From assembly GCA_022842595.1 (NCBI GenBank), contig JALHPF010000039.1:1-48364 (forward strand): 48,364 nt of DNA, written 5' to 3'. A model generated the notes under the pieces. It did no database searches. It was given only the letters and a program-made list of their open reading frames with translations, and had not been told where the DNA came from. The translations under genes and the position numbers were made by a program. This document shows, in pieces, positions 18,659 to 26,341 of the stretch. The stretch's first letter is position 1. The number at the start of each line of letters is the position of its first letter. The stretch is from Rubrivivax sp. Lineage in GTDB: Bacteria > Pseudomonadota > Gammaproteobacteria > Burkholderiales > Burkholderiaceae_C.

Positions 18659-20365
18659 TCACTGGCTGAAACGCGCGTAAGCCTCGGCCATGCGGGTGTC
18701 GTACTGGTTGGCGGCATAGCCTGGGCCGTTGTACGCGGCGGCAAAGCTGGCCCAGTCGTGGTTGCGCAGTGCTCGGTGCATCGAAGGGTCGGCCTGGATG
18801 AAGCTGACGAAGGCGTCGAGCTGTCGGCCTTCACCCTGCTGCATCGCAGCCACGAAGTCGCGCACGTTGGCATAGCCCGCCGCGACATGGTTGAAGCCCA
18901 TGATCTGGAAGCGCCCCCAGGACGCCGACTGCAGCGCCGCGTCGCCGTTCAGGGCCATGGCCTCGTTCAGCCGCGTGTATTCGGCCGTGCCGCCCTGGTA
19001 CAGCTCGCGGTTCCAGCGCGGGCTGGAAATGCCGGGGTGGCTGCGGTCGTACTGGCCGCCGGTGCGGCTGCTGAACTGGTGAGCCTCGAACAGGATGCGG
19101 GGCCGTCCGTCGGCCAGGAAGCCGGTACGCGGCGCCTCGACCTCGGCCACGGCCTTGATGGCCGCCACGTCCACGCCCAGCGTCGTGGCCGCGCGCTGCC
19201 AGTCGGCTTCGGTGAGGCCGCGCTGCGCCGGCTGGCTGGGTGCCGCCGGTGCAGCCGGAGCAGGGGCGACTTCACCGGCGCTCAGCCGCGCCGTGTTGAC
19301 GACCACGCTGCGTACATTGTTCTGGCTGCCCAGTGCCTCGAACAAACGGGCGTGTTCGCCAGGCGGCAAGGTCAGGCAGCCCGCCGAATAGGTGTTGCTC
19401 TGGCCACCCACGTGGATGTGCATGCCGTAGCTGCCACGCGCGGTGGTCACGCCGTCGTCGAAGCGGCCGTTGTGGTTGGTGTCGCGCTGCGTCACCTGGT
19501 CGCTGCCGGCCATCAGGGCCACCGCGCCCTGGAAGGTGCCGCGCGTGAAACGGTAGGTGCCGTCGGCCAGGCGGCCCTGGTCGCCGCGGGCGTCGCCACC
19601 GTAGTTGCTGCCGACCGCGCGCCGCATGAACGGGCCGCCGTCTTCGTACTGGCCCGAAGGGTCGGTGTTGGCGCGCAGTTCCACCGCATGCTTGCTGCCG
19701 TCTGCCCCTTGCCAGAGCACCACCATGCGGTCGTCGTACTGGCCGCGGCCCTGGTTGATGCGGGTGTCGGTGTCGTTGCGCAGGCTCAAGATGACGCGGC
19801 GGCCCGCTGCCAGGTCGGCCTGCACGCCTGCGTCGCCGAAATGCTGAACCTGCGCGGCATACAGGTCGTAGCGCTGGGCTTCGCTCAGGCCTGCCGTGTC
19901 GGGCAGCTGGCCGGGGGTGACGCGGCCAGCGGCCACGTCGGGTGGCGTGCCTGCCTGGGGCGTGACAGGCGCTGCTGGCAGGGCCGCGCGGGCCGGGGCC
20001 GACGGCACGCGCAGCACGTCGCCCGGGAAGATGAGGTTCGGGTTGTCGATGCCGTTGGCCCGGGCCAGGTCGCTCACCGAAACGCCGAAGCGGCTGGCGA
20101 TCTGCCCGAGCGAGTCGCCCGCGCGCACGGTGACCTGCCGGTCTGCGGCAGGCAGGTTGATGCGCTGGCCGATGTTGATGCGGTCGGGGTTGGCGATCTG
20201 CGGGTTGGCCGCCAGCAGGGCATCCAGGCCGACACCATGGCGCGCGGCGATGCCGCTGAGCGTGTCGCCACGTTCGACACGAACGTTGGCGCTGCGGCCG
20301 GCGAGCCCTTCGTCTGAAAACGAACGGGGCTGTGTCGACGTCGAACTAAGGGCTTGAAGGCTCAT
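18659..20365 (-). CDS. Three-part peptidoglycan enzyme: LysM x2, LD-transpeptidase-like, muramidase
   Basis: A 568-residue protein with two LysM peptidoglycan-binding repeats (about 28-72 and 78-121). A middle domain (about 185-365) has HIHVGG (H316, H318) and SAGCLTL (C330), resembling the His/Cys centre of YkuD-type L,D-transpeptidases. The C-terminal N-acetylmuramidase domain (about 383-568; the PF11860/DUF3380 type by memory) has the motifs AEVEAPRTGFLADGRPRILF, SWGRFQIMGFN and AAAYNGPGYAANQYD. The N-terminus MSLQALSSTSTQPRSFSDEG is Ser/Thr-rich without a Sec signal, as in type III substrates. The start at 20365 has GGAG seven bases upstream. Transcription is probably from the boxed promoter at 20393-20441. 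Confidence 0.88.
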   Translation of the reverse strand: MSLQALSSTSTQPRSFSDEGLAGRSANVRVERGDTLSGIAARHGVGLDALLAANPQIANPDRINIGQRINLPAADRQVTVRAGDSLGQIASRFGVSVSDLARANGIDNPNLIFPGDVLRVPSAPARAALPAAPVTPQAGTPPDVAAGRVTPGQLPDTAGLSEAQRYDLYAAQVQHFGDAGVQADLAAGRRVILSLRNDTDTRINQGRGQYDDRMVVLWQGADGSKHAVELRANTDPSGQYEDGGPFMRRAVGSNYGGDARGDQGRLADGTYRFTRGTFQGAVALMAGSDQVTQRDTNHNGRFDDGVTTARGSYGMHIHVGGQSNTYSAGCLTLPPGEHARLFEALGSQNNVRSVVVNTARLSAGEVAPAPAAPAAPSQPAQRGLTEADWQRAATTLGVDVAAIKAVAEVEAPRTGFLADGRPRILFEAHQFSSRTGGQYDRSHPGISSPRWNRELYQGGTAEYTRLNEAMALNGDAALQSASWGRFQIMGFNHVAAGYANVRDFVAAMQQGEGRQLDAFVSFIQADPSMHRALRNHDWASFAAAYNGPGYAANQYDTRMAEAYARFSQ

Positions 20366-20392
20366 GGGGCGGCTCCGCAATCTGGAGCAGCC

Positions 20393-20441
20393 AGCTTAGG
20401 CAGCGAGGCACGGGTTGAATACTGAGGATCGGCCATAGGGT
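20393..20441 (-). promoter_or_regulatory. Island box promoter (muramidase operon)
   Basis: Read on the minus strand: box ACCCTATG-GCCGAT-CCTCAGTA at 20420-20441, 23 bases after its CCTCAG core, then TAAGCT at 20393-20398. Predicted start of RNA is near 20386, giving a leader of about 20 bases with the GGAG ribosome site. It has the same 49-bp layout as seven other island promoters. Confidence 0.6.
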
Positions 20442-20526
20442 TGTGTGCAACTCGTTGCCCTTTGCACGCGATACCTGGCTCAGCCACGGGCCTCGGCAAG
20501 CACACACGGGCCTCGAAGCCGCAGAC

Positions 20527-20548
20527 ACCCTAGGCGAACTCCCAGGGT
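20527..20548 (+). promoter_or_regulatory. Island box, near-perfect palindrome
   Basis: ACCCTAGG-CGAACT-CCCAGGGT, one of the best palindromes of the set, 88 bases before the TolB-like lipoprotein gene and 86 bases beyond the muramidase box. Unlike the others, it has no TNNNNT hexamer at the fixed 23-base distance in either direction. It may be an upstream helper site for either neighbour, or a site with a weaker promoter (TAACGG at 20665-20670 minus 100, that is 20565-20570, lies closer). Confidence 0.5.
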
Positions 20549-20635
20549 CAGTGGCACAGAACCGTAACGGCTTGCAAACGACGCTGGGCAGAGGCGCGGT
20601 GCTGCGCAAACATGCAACCCCATTCAGGAGCAAGC

Positions 20636-21685
20636 ATGCACCGCCATCGCCCCTTCGAAGCCCACCGCCTGCTGGCCTCGGCCGCTCTCTGCCTATTGCT
20701 GTCCGCCTGCGGCGGCGGGGGCGGTGATGCCGGCAGCAGCGCGCCCGCACCCAGCCCAGCCCCACCCACTGGCCCGGGCACCGGAGGCAACCCAGGCCCG
20801 AGCACCGCGCCCACGGGCCGGCTGTGGCACAACAACTACGCGCTCGACATCGTCGACGGCACCCAGGTGGCGAACCTGGACAACACGGCCCCCGGGGTGA
20901 TCGACTCCGACCGCTTCGCCGTGCCTTGGCCCGACGGCACTCAGTATGTGTTGACCGACTATCGACCCAGCCGTGGTGAAACCACCATCGCGGTGAAAGA
21001 GACCGGCACACGGCGAACCGTGTTCGAGGTCGTCTACAACGGCTACGCGACGACACCGCAGCCATCCCCGGTCAGCAAGGACATCGTGCTGATGACCGTA
21101 GGCAACAGCATCACCGACCCCGCCGACTACGCCTTCATCAACCTGCGAACGCGCAGCATCGTCAGCCGTATTGCCCAGGCCGGCGTCAGGGCGGACTGGC
21201 TGCCCGACGGCCGCTACCTGCAACTGTCCACCTCCGGGCAGATCTCCCTGGGCACGCCCGGCGGCGCGCGCACCCCTGCCGGCAGCTTCAACCTGCAGGG
21301 CCGCCGCCTGGAGGCCGTGCGAGTGAACCCGCAAGGGACGCAGTTCATCGTGACGCTGGTCGACACCAGCGGCGCCCTCACCCGCAGCGACCTGTGGGTG
21401 GCCAACATCGACGGCAGCAATGCCGGGCGCCTGACCGGCACCGACATCACCCACTATGGCCACTGGTCGCCCGACGGGCGGCACGTCGCGTTCGATGCCG
21501 ACACGGGCTCGGTATGCAACAACTCGGGCTGCCTCGGCTCCTGCGAGATCTGGTATGTCGCCAACACCGTCCGCAATGCCCAACCCTTGCCTTCGTTCCC
21601 TGGCGAGGCAGCGGCCTTCCAGGTGCGCGACCAGCGCGGCAGCAGCAAGCGCCTGGGTTGCGAGGTTCTGGCCTGGCTGCGTTGA
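20636..21685 (+). CDS. Lipoprotein with TolB-like beta-propeller repeats
   Basis: A 349-residue protein with a lipobox (LLLSACGGGG) and a Gly/Pro/Ser linker, then a beta-propeller-like region. TolB/PD40-type repeats are visible, clearest in SDLWVANIDGSNAGRLTGTD followed by HYGHWSPDGRHVAFDADTGS; another is ADWLPDGRYLQLSTSG. There are several Cys near the C-terminus (VCNNSGCLGSCEIW). The start at 20636 has AGGAG six bases upstream; an ATG at 20612 lacks one. It may be anchored in the outer membrane. Its place among box-controlled T3SS genes suggests a link to secretion or the envelope, but no function can be assigned. Confidence 0.8.
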   Translation: MHRHRPFEAHRLLASAALCLLLSACGGGGGDAGSSAPAPSPAPPTGPGTGGNPGPSTAPTGRLWHNNYALDIVDGTQVANLDNTAPGVIDSDRFAVPWPDGTQYVLTDYRPSRGETTIAVKETGTRRTVFEVVYNGYATTPQPSPVSKDIVLMTVGNSITDPADYAFINLRTRSIVSRIAQAGVRADWLPDGRYLQLSTSGQISLGTPGGARTPAGSFNLQGRRLEAVRVNPQGTQFIVTLVDTSGALTRSDLWVANIDGSNAGRLTGTDITHYGHWSPDGRHVAFDADTGSVCNNSGCLGSCEIWYVANTVRNAQPLPSFPGEAAAFQVRDQRGSSKRLGCEVLAWLR

Positions 21686-21714
21686 TGGGCTTGCGGACCG
21701 CCGGAGCCCCTTCA

Positions 21715-21736
21715 ACCCTGGGGTCGCACCTAGGGT
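21715..21736 (+). promoter_or_regulatory. Island box, distal copy
   Basis: ACCCTGGG-GTCGCA-CCTAGGGT. It lies 52 bp (about five helical turns) upstream of a second box at 21767 and has no -10 at the fixed distance, so it looks like an upstream helper site. Confidence 0.55.
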
Positions 21737-21766
21737 GATGACAGTTCGAAGCCAGAAAACCGCTGC

Positions 21767-21815
21767 ACCCTAGGAACGATCACAGGTAGGCAGCCAGCAC
21801 CCGACAGCGTTCAAT
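21767..21815 (+). promoter_or_regulatory. Island box promoter (candidate filament gene)
   Basis: Box ACCCTAGG-AACGAT-CACAGGTA at 21767-21788, then 23 bases after its CACAGG core, then TTCAAT at 21810-21815. The predicted transcript starts near 21822, so the gene at 21949 would have a leader of about 125 bases. The two tandem boxes may make this one of the stronger promoters. Confidence 0.62.
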
Positions 21816-21948
21816 TCAGGCCATCGGTTGCAGCTTCCGAACTCACAGACGAAGCGACATGCAGCGATAGCGGTGGCAGGCAGACGCGGAAGGCAAACCT
21901 CGGCAGACAGCAGGCCAGACATCTGATCAATCTTTGAAGGAGAGAGTC

Positions 21949-22620
21949 ATGAGTGGAGCACTGAACAGCGTTTTCGGCGGCGGCAACATCTTCGGCGCAC
22001 TGCTGAGCATCGCCAGCATCGCGTTTCCGCCGATGGCCTTGGCGACCTCGCTGTCCAACATGGTGACCCAGGCGATCGGCCAAGCCTTGACGGGCGCCGT
22101 CAGCCAGCTTGTCCAGAACGGGATGCCGCGCTTCCTGGGCGAGGCCATCAAGCAGATGATCCAAGGCATCCTGCCGAACCTCACCCAGCCGAGCGACAGC
22201 CAGGCCGACGAAGCGGTTCAGTCCAATTTCCAGTCGGAGATGCAGGACCTCACCAACGACCTGATGGAAGCCATCGTCAAGGGCGCGCAGGCGATCATGC
22301 AGCAGGACAAGGGCGACGGGAAGTCGGGCAGCAGCGCCAAGGGCTCCAAGTCGGTCAGCTGGCTTGAAGCGATCGCACTGGCGATGGGCGAGGCCGCGGG
22401 CAACAAGGCCGCCAAGATGGTGGAGCTCAGCAACAAGCTGGCCACGCTGTCGTCCGCAGGCGGCGGCGAGAAGGCTCAGCAGCAAGCAGCCAAGGAAATG
22501 AACGCAGTGAACGCGCAGTTCCAGGCCACGGCGCAGGAGTACAACATGCTCCAGACCGCGTTCTCGACCGCGATCAAGGCCATCGGTGAAGGCCTCTCTG
22601 CGATGGCTCGCAAGCAGTAA
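21949..22620 (+). CDS. Candidate T3SS filament or translocon protein with needle-like C-terminus
   Basis: A 223-residue protein without a Sec signal. Residues 12-60 are hydrophobic/amphipathic (IFGALLSIASIAFPPMALAT). A middle helix is followed by a Lys/Gly/Ser linker (120-136). The C-terminal part (137-223) resembles the 98-residue SctF: SWLEAIALAMGEAAGNKAAK against KWFELMAEAWGKTLDAKATE, and both end in MARKQ after a Ser/Gly linker. The start at 21949 has AGGAG seven bases upstream. It is a single-gene unit with its own tandem-box promoter and a strong terminator, fitting a highly made structural or secreted protein. EspA/SseB-like filament is my preferred reading; a translocator is possible. 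Confidence 0.6.
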   Translation: MSGALNSVFGGGNIFGALLSIASIAFPPMALATSLSNMVTQAIGQALTGAVSQLVQNGMPRFLGEAIKQMIQGILPNLTQPSDSQADEAVQSNFQSEMQDLTNDLMEAIVKGAQAIMQQDKGDGKSGSSAKGSKSVSWLEAIALAMGEAAGNKAAKMVELSNKLATLSSAGGGEKAQQQAAKEMNAVNAQFQATAQEYNMLQTAFSTAIKAIGEGLSAMARKQ

Positions 22621-22640
22621 GACCGCTCACTCCCCATCGG

Positions 22641-22680
22641 CCAGCCGCAGAGCCACAGCGCTCTGCGGCTGGCTTTTTTC
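22641..22680 (+). terminator. Rho-independent terminator after the filament candidate
   Basis: A perfect 12-bp stem, CCAGCCGCAGAG with CTCTGCGGCTGG, and an eight-base loop, followed by CTTTTTTC. It is 20 bases after the stop codon of the 223-residue gene. Confidence 0.92.
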
Positions 22681-22799
22681 GTTCGGTGTCTGGCCCAGGG
22701 CATCTCATCGGCCGATTGGCTGCACCGACGGCTGCATTCAGTCACACGGACCGGGCCCTGCTGGCCTACGATGTAGTTTCAAAGCAGGAGCGACGCTTC

Positions 22800-23537
22800 A
22801 TGATCAGTCAACTCGGCCGGCTTTTTGTCCTGTGTGCCGCGAGCCTGATGGCCCCCCCATCCATGGCTCAGATGCTCAGTCCTGGCTATGCGCTCAGCGG
22901 TGCGCCGATGTCCAACTTCCTGAGCACCAGCTACCTCACCCAGAGCGTCAGCAACAGCCTGTCCGCCCCGTCCGATGCCAAGCCGGCGCAGCGGGCAACG
23001 CCGCCACTGCGACTGCAGAAGGACAGCGGGGCGTCCTTCGGACTGAAGGCAGCGACTACCGGCCCCAGCGTGATGCCGGCCAGGCTGGCGCAGCACTACC
23101 CGGTGCAGCAGCGCGCCCAAGCCCAGGCGCTGTTCGAAGAACTGCTGTCACGCTATGCGCAGGTCGAAAGGCAGTTCGACCTGCCGCGCGGTGACCTTCC
23201 CGGTGCAGTGGCCGCCTTCCTGGCCGGTAGCTGGATGGGTCTGCACAACGCCGACTTTCCCGATGCGCAATTCCGCCCGGTCGCCGAGCAGATGCGGTCG
23301 ATCCTGGCGAACAACTTCCAGGTGCAGGCTGCCGCCGAGGCCGAAAAGCGCGAGATGTACGAACAGATGGCCATCCTGGGCATGCTGATGGCAGGAACCC
23401 AGATGGGCCTCAAGCAAAAAGGCGATCCGGTCGTCGAGCGCAACATGCGCGCCACGGCGCGTGGTTATCTCGAGCAGTTCCTGAAGACCAATGCCGACCG
23501 GGTTCAGATGACGCCGGCCGGGCTCGTGCTGAAGTGA
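22800..23537 (+). CDS. Exported unknown protein, paralogous to the protein at 28458
   Basis: A 245-residue protein with a signal peptide (LFVLCAASLMAPPSMAQ) and a helical C-terminal domain. From about residue 135 it shares a pattern with the 28458 protein: YEQMAILGMLMAGTQMGLKQ against FEQFALLGVLVNESRVAAQK, and ATARGYLEQFLKTNADRVQM against QAARGYLQQLLGLSPDRLSA, each ending in a GLV motif. The pattern recalls the DUF6683 family, named from memory and not checked. The start at 22800 has AGGAG ten bases upstream. I see no island box before it. Expected location is periplasmic. Confidence 0.72.
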   Translation: MISQLGRLFVLCAASLMAPPSMAQMLSPGYALSGAPMSNFLSTSYLTQSVSNSLSAPSDAKPAQRATPPLRLQKDSGASFGLKAATTGPSVMPARLAQHYPVQQRAQAQALFEELLSRYAQVERQFDLPRGDLPGAVAAFLAGSWMGLHNADFPDAQFRPVAEQMRSILANNFQVQAAAEAEKREMYEQMAILGMLMAGTQMGLKQKGDPVVERNMRATARGYLEQFLKTNADRVQMTPAGLVLK

Positions 23538-23755
23538 ACACCGCCGAAGCGGCACCCTGCTGCGGCGCCGTGGGAACCCCGGGATCCGCGAACGAGGCAG
23601 CGCAAGACAAACCGAACGCGCGATACCGGCAGCTGAACCACCACGCCAGCCTCGATCGCCACGCGCTGGCGCGCCAAGACCGCTGTCGCCTGGGCCACCC
23701 AGACACCGGCTGACTCCAGGGCGGGTTTGCCGCCCCGTTCACACAAAGTTTCGAG

Positions 23756-23804
23756 CCCCTGGGGCGATTCCGCAGTAGCCACGGCCCGGTGCCTTGGGTC
23801 CACT
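23756..23804 (+). promoter_or_regulatory. Island box promoter (papain-like toxin gene)
   Basis: Box CCCCTGGG-GCGATT-CCGCAGTA at 23756-23777, 23 bases after its CCGCAG core, then TCCACT at 23799-23804. Predicted RNA start is near 23811, about 58 bases before the gene. The whole 331-base gap 23538-23868 contains nothing else I can support; the upstream half shows no gene or terminator. Confidence 0.6.
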
Positions 23805-23868
23805 GCAGGGCAGGCCGACAGCGAAACCCGCTCGCTGGTTCAGCCCTCAGCAACAAGGGGACCGCCTC

Positions 23869-24837
23869 ATGTCCGACCCGATGACCGCCGGCCGCGTCAG
23901 CGACAGCACATCCGCACAGGCGTTCGGCGCGCGCCAGACCGCGCTCGAGCAAGGCACGGCGGACCTGTCGCCGCAGCAGCAGGCGCTGCTGCTCGACCTG
24001 ACACAGCTGACGCTCGACCTGGTCGGCATCGTCGACCCCACCGGCGCTGCCGACCTGGCCAGCGGTGCCATCTCGCTGGGCCGCGGCGACTGGCTGGGTG
24101 CCGCCATCTCGGGCATCAGCGCCTTGCTGCCGTATGCCGGCGACCTGGCCAAGCTGGGCAAGCTGCCCAAGCTGGTCGAGACGCTCGGCAACATCGTCCA
24201 GGTCGCGAAGACCGACGCGCGTTTTGCGCAGGCGGTCCGGCCGATGATGGACCAGTTGCGCGGCGCTCTGCGCGGCGCCGACTTCAGCTTCCTGCCCGAA
24301 GGCGCCCAACGCGCGGTGCGCAGCCTGCAGGCCAAGGCCGACGAGTTCTTCCGCACGGCCAAGCTGGCGCGCGGCGAAGGCGCGTTTGCGCTGGCCGAAA
24401 CGCTGCCTTACACCCCAGCCGGGCGGGTCTTCGGGCAGATGAACGAATCGTCCTGCGTGGCAGCGTCCATTCGCATGGTGCTGCGCAATGGCGACCAGGT
24501 ACCAGAATCGATCGTCCGCCAGGCCGCGAATGTGGACAAGCTCGGCGGCACGATGACAGATGCCGCACGTGCGCTGCAGGCGTTGGGCGCCAGCGGGTAC
24601 CGCGCGGCCGAAGGCCTGAACCTGCGAGGACTGGAAACGGCGCTGGCAGGTGGGCAACCGCTGATCGTGTCGGTCCGCACCGAGCTGACCGGCGGCGCCC
24701 ACGCCCTGGTGGTGGACGCCGTCCGGGATGGCAAGGTGTTTGTCCGTGACCCCTATCCGCCCGGCATGGGCGCCAGCTATGCCATCGCCGCCGACGTGTT
24801 CGCTGCGGCCATGACAGGCCGCGCCGTCATCCCTTGA
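23869..24837 (+). CDS. Candidate effector: papain-like cysteine peptidase with pre-toxin region
   Basis: A 322-residue protein with no Sec signal and a Ser/Thr/Gln-rich start (MSDPMTAGRVSDSTSAQAFG). Residues 48-110 (VGIVDPTGAADLASGAISLG, then GDWLGAAISGISALLPYAGD) look like the pre-toxin module of polymorphic toxins. The C-terminal domain has a papain/C39-like centre: Gln190, exactly six residues before Cys196 (GQMNESSCVAAS), then His278 (GGAHALVVDA) and Asp294 (VRDPYP). The start at 23869 has AAGGGG upstream. It is driven by a box promoter and followed 48 bases later by a small gene that could encode immunity or a chaperone. Proteolysis of a host or rival target is inference. Confidence 0.8.
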   Translation: MSDPMTAGRVSDSTSAQAFGARQTALEQGTADLSPQQQALLLDLTQLTLDLVGIVDPTGAADLASGAISLGRGDWLGAAISGISALLPYAGDLAKLGKLPKLVETLGNIVQVAKTDARFAQAVRPMMDQLRGALRGADFSFLPEGAQRAVRSLQAKADEFFRTAKLARGEGAFALAETLPYTPAGRVFGQMNESSCVAASIRMVLRNGDQVPESIVRQAANVDKLGGTMTDAARALQALGASGYRAAEGLNLRGLETALAGGQPLIVSVRTELTGGAHALVVDAVRDGKVFVRDPYPPGMGASYAIAADVFAAAMTGRAVIP

Positions 24838-24885
24838 ACAACCACGGGCTGCTGTGTCAGCATTGCCCTCATGGCCGAGGTTTCC

Positions 24886-25359
24886 ATGGACGTCTACCTG
24901 ATCGAAGGCTGCCGCACACAGCCCAGCCTGCCGAGCACCTTCGCCGGACTGGCCGAATTGAGCCTGCCCGTACGACTGATGGAACGCCGGCCTGGCTTTC
25001 TCGGCCTGGACCTGCCGATGGCACAGGCCCGGGCGTTGCTCGACACCTGCCGCGCCGCGGGCGCCCGCGGTTCGGTGGTTGCCGCACGGTACCGCCAGGC
25101 CCAGGTCGTTTCGATGGAATCGGCTCTCGACATCGCTGACGAGGAACTCAATCGTCAGCAGCGCCTGCTGGCCACCAAGCTTGCTTTCGAGCCGACTCGA
25201 TTCGTGCGCGAAGAGGCGCTGTGGTGGGTGTTCTGCCGGCCGTCAGAGGCGCTGATCGCCGCCGGCCATGTGCCGGGGGCCTTGTTCGTGGCTGTCGACA
25301 AGCTCGACGGGCATGTCTGGACCGAGGACTCGCAAGCCGAATTTCTACAGGCGGCATGA
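24886..25359 (+). CDS. Small protein after the peptidase toxin, possible immunity or chaperone
   Basis: A 157-residue soluble protein that I do not recognise. It has no signal or membrane segment. A Glu/Arg-rich middle (ESALDIADEELNRQQRLLAT) is followed by a C-terminal part LWWVFCRPSEALIAAGHVPG and ALFVAVDKLDGHVW. ATG 24886 has GAGG five bases upstream and is preferred to ATG 24871. The 48-base gap to the papain-like gene and the shared promoter suggest a cognate pair: immunity protein, dedicated chaperone, or second effector. Confidence 0.65.
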   Translation: MDVYLIEGCRTQPSLPSTFAGLAELSLPVRLMERRPGFLGLDLPMAQARALLDTCRAAGARGSVVAARYRQAQVVSMESALDIADEELNRQQRLLATKLAFEPTRFVREEALWWVFCRPSEALIAAGHVPGALFVAVDKLDGHVWTEDSQAEFLQAA

Positions 25360-26233
25360 CCCCGGTCAGCCGGCTGGCTGGTCGCCCGCCCCTGGCGACA
25401 GGCAGTGCCAGCAGGGGAGGGAAGGGGCAAACGCCGGCGAGCGAATCTGAAGCCAAGCCCCTGGATGCCTGCCCTGAATGCCTGGTTTGCGCCATCTGGC
25501 CCGGCCGAGATCAGGCTGGGCCGAGGCGGATGGCCGGCCGACCACCGTGGACCACGACCCGATGGCTGGCCGGCCCAACGCTGCCGCAGGCCTGGCTGCA
25601 CAGCCCATGCCGCGCGTCTGAAGCGGCAGCTGTGAGCCGGCGGCCGACGTACCGGCGCTGCCTGCGTTTTCGAAACGGGTTGGCGCACGGCCCTGCCCGG
25701 GCCCGCGCCGCCACGCCGGCATCGGCAGCACCCCAGTCCACCCAGACGGCAGGCCTGGGGGCATCATCGGCAGCCTGCCGGACCCGCTGGCGCTGCGCCA
25801 GGGACTGCAGGCCGATGCCTGGCGACGACCCGGCCACCGGCAGGCCGCAGTTCCGTGCAGCCCGCCACCTGGCGACGGATCACCCCAAGCCGCGTTGGCG
25901 GCTCCGTGATGCCAGCCAAGACGGCGGCCAACCACCCGGTCGACCGGCGGCCCATGGCCGTCCAGGCCTGTTCCGGGGCGCTGCATGGCAAGAGGGGGAT
26001 CGAGGCGCAGCGAGAGATCACCTGCCGCGGCGCAGAACGGCCCGCCCGCCACTTTCGGCCGCTGTGGCGCCGATGCGCCAACTGCCAGGCCCCGGTGTCG
26101 GGCCTGGGACCCTCACGGCCACAGGGCAGCTCGCCGACCGGGTCTGGTTCGCCGGCGACAACGTCGCCCGAGCATTCACCCGCTGGGCCGTCGGGGCGCG
26201 GGCCTGCCGAACCGCGTGACAAAAAAGGCGTCG
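25360..26233. other. About 870 bases with no supported gene
   Basis: Several frames are open on both strands, but their translations are Arg/Pro/Gly/Ala-rich with no domain, no ribosome site and mixed third-position use, as expected of GC-rich non-coding DNA. No hairpin terminator, box or repeat stands out before 26234. A decayed effector gene or an untranslated RNA is possible. Together with the leader of the next gene, the gene-free stretch runs to 26341. Confidence 0.4.
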
Positions 26234-26282
26234 GCCCTGGGACCGATCCCAGGTGGGCAGTTTGGCGGCCAGGCGCTAGGGT
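26234..26282 (+). promoter_or_regulatory. Island box promoter (GNAT operon)
   Basis: Box GCCCTGGG-ACCGAT-CCCAGGTG at 26234-26255, 23 bases after its CCCAGG core, then TAGGGT at 26277-26282. Predicted RNA start is near 26289, about 53 bases before the ATG. The bases after the box (GGGCAG) match those at the 21767, 27736 and 35842 promoters. Confidence 0.62.
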
Positions 26283-26341
26283 TGCAGGCCTGCCGACAGC
26301 GCCCCGGGGCCAGCGTGTGCCCCGCCACCACCTCGTCTGCC

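Noticed and set aside
25366..26052. Minus-strand 228-codon frame, and plus-strand frame 25221-26219, in the gene-poor region
   Set aside because: Arg/Gly/Pro/Trp-rich composition, no recognisable motif, no ribosome site and no consistent third-position bias. Not enough to call a gene.
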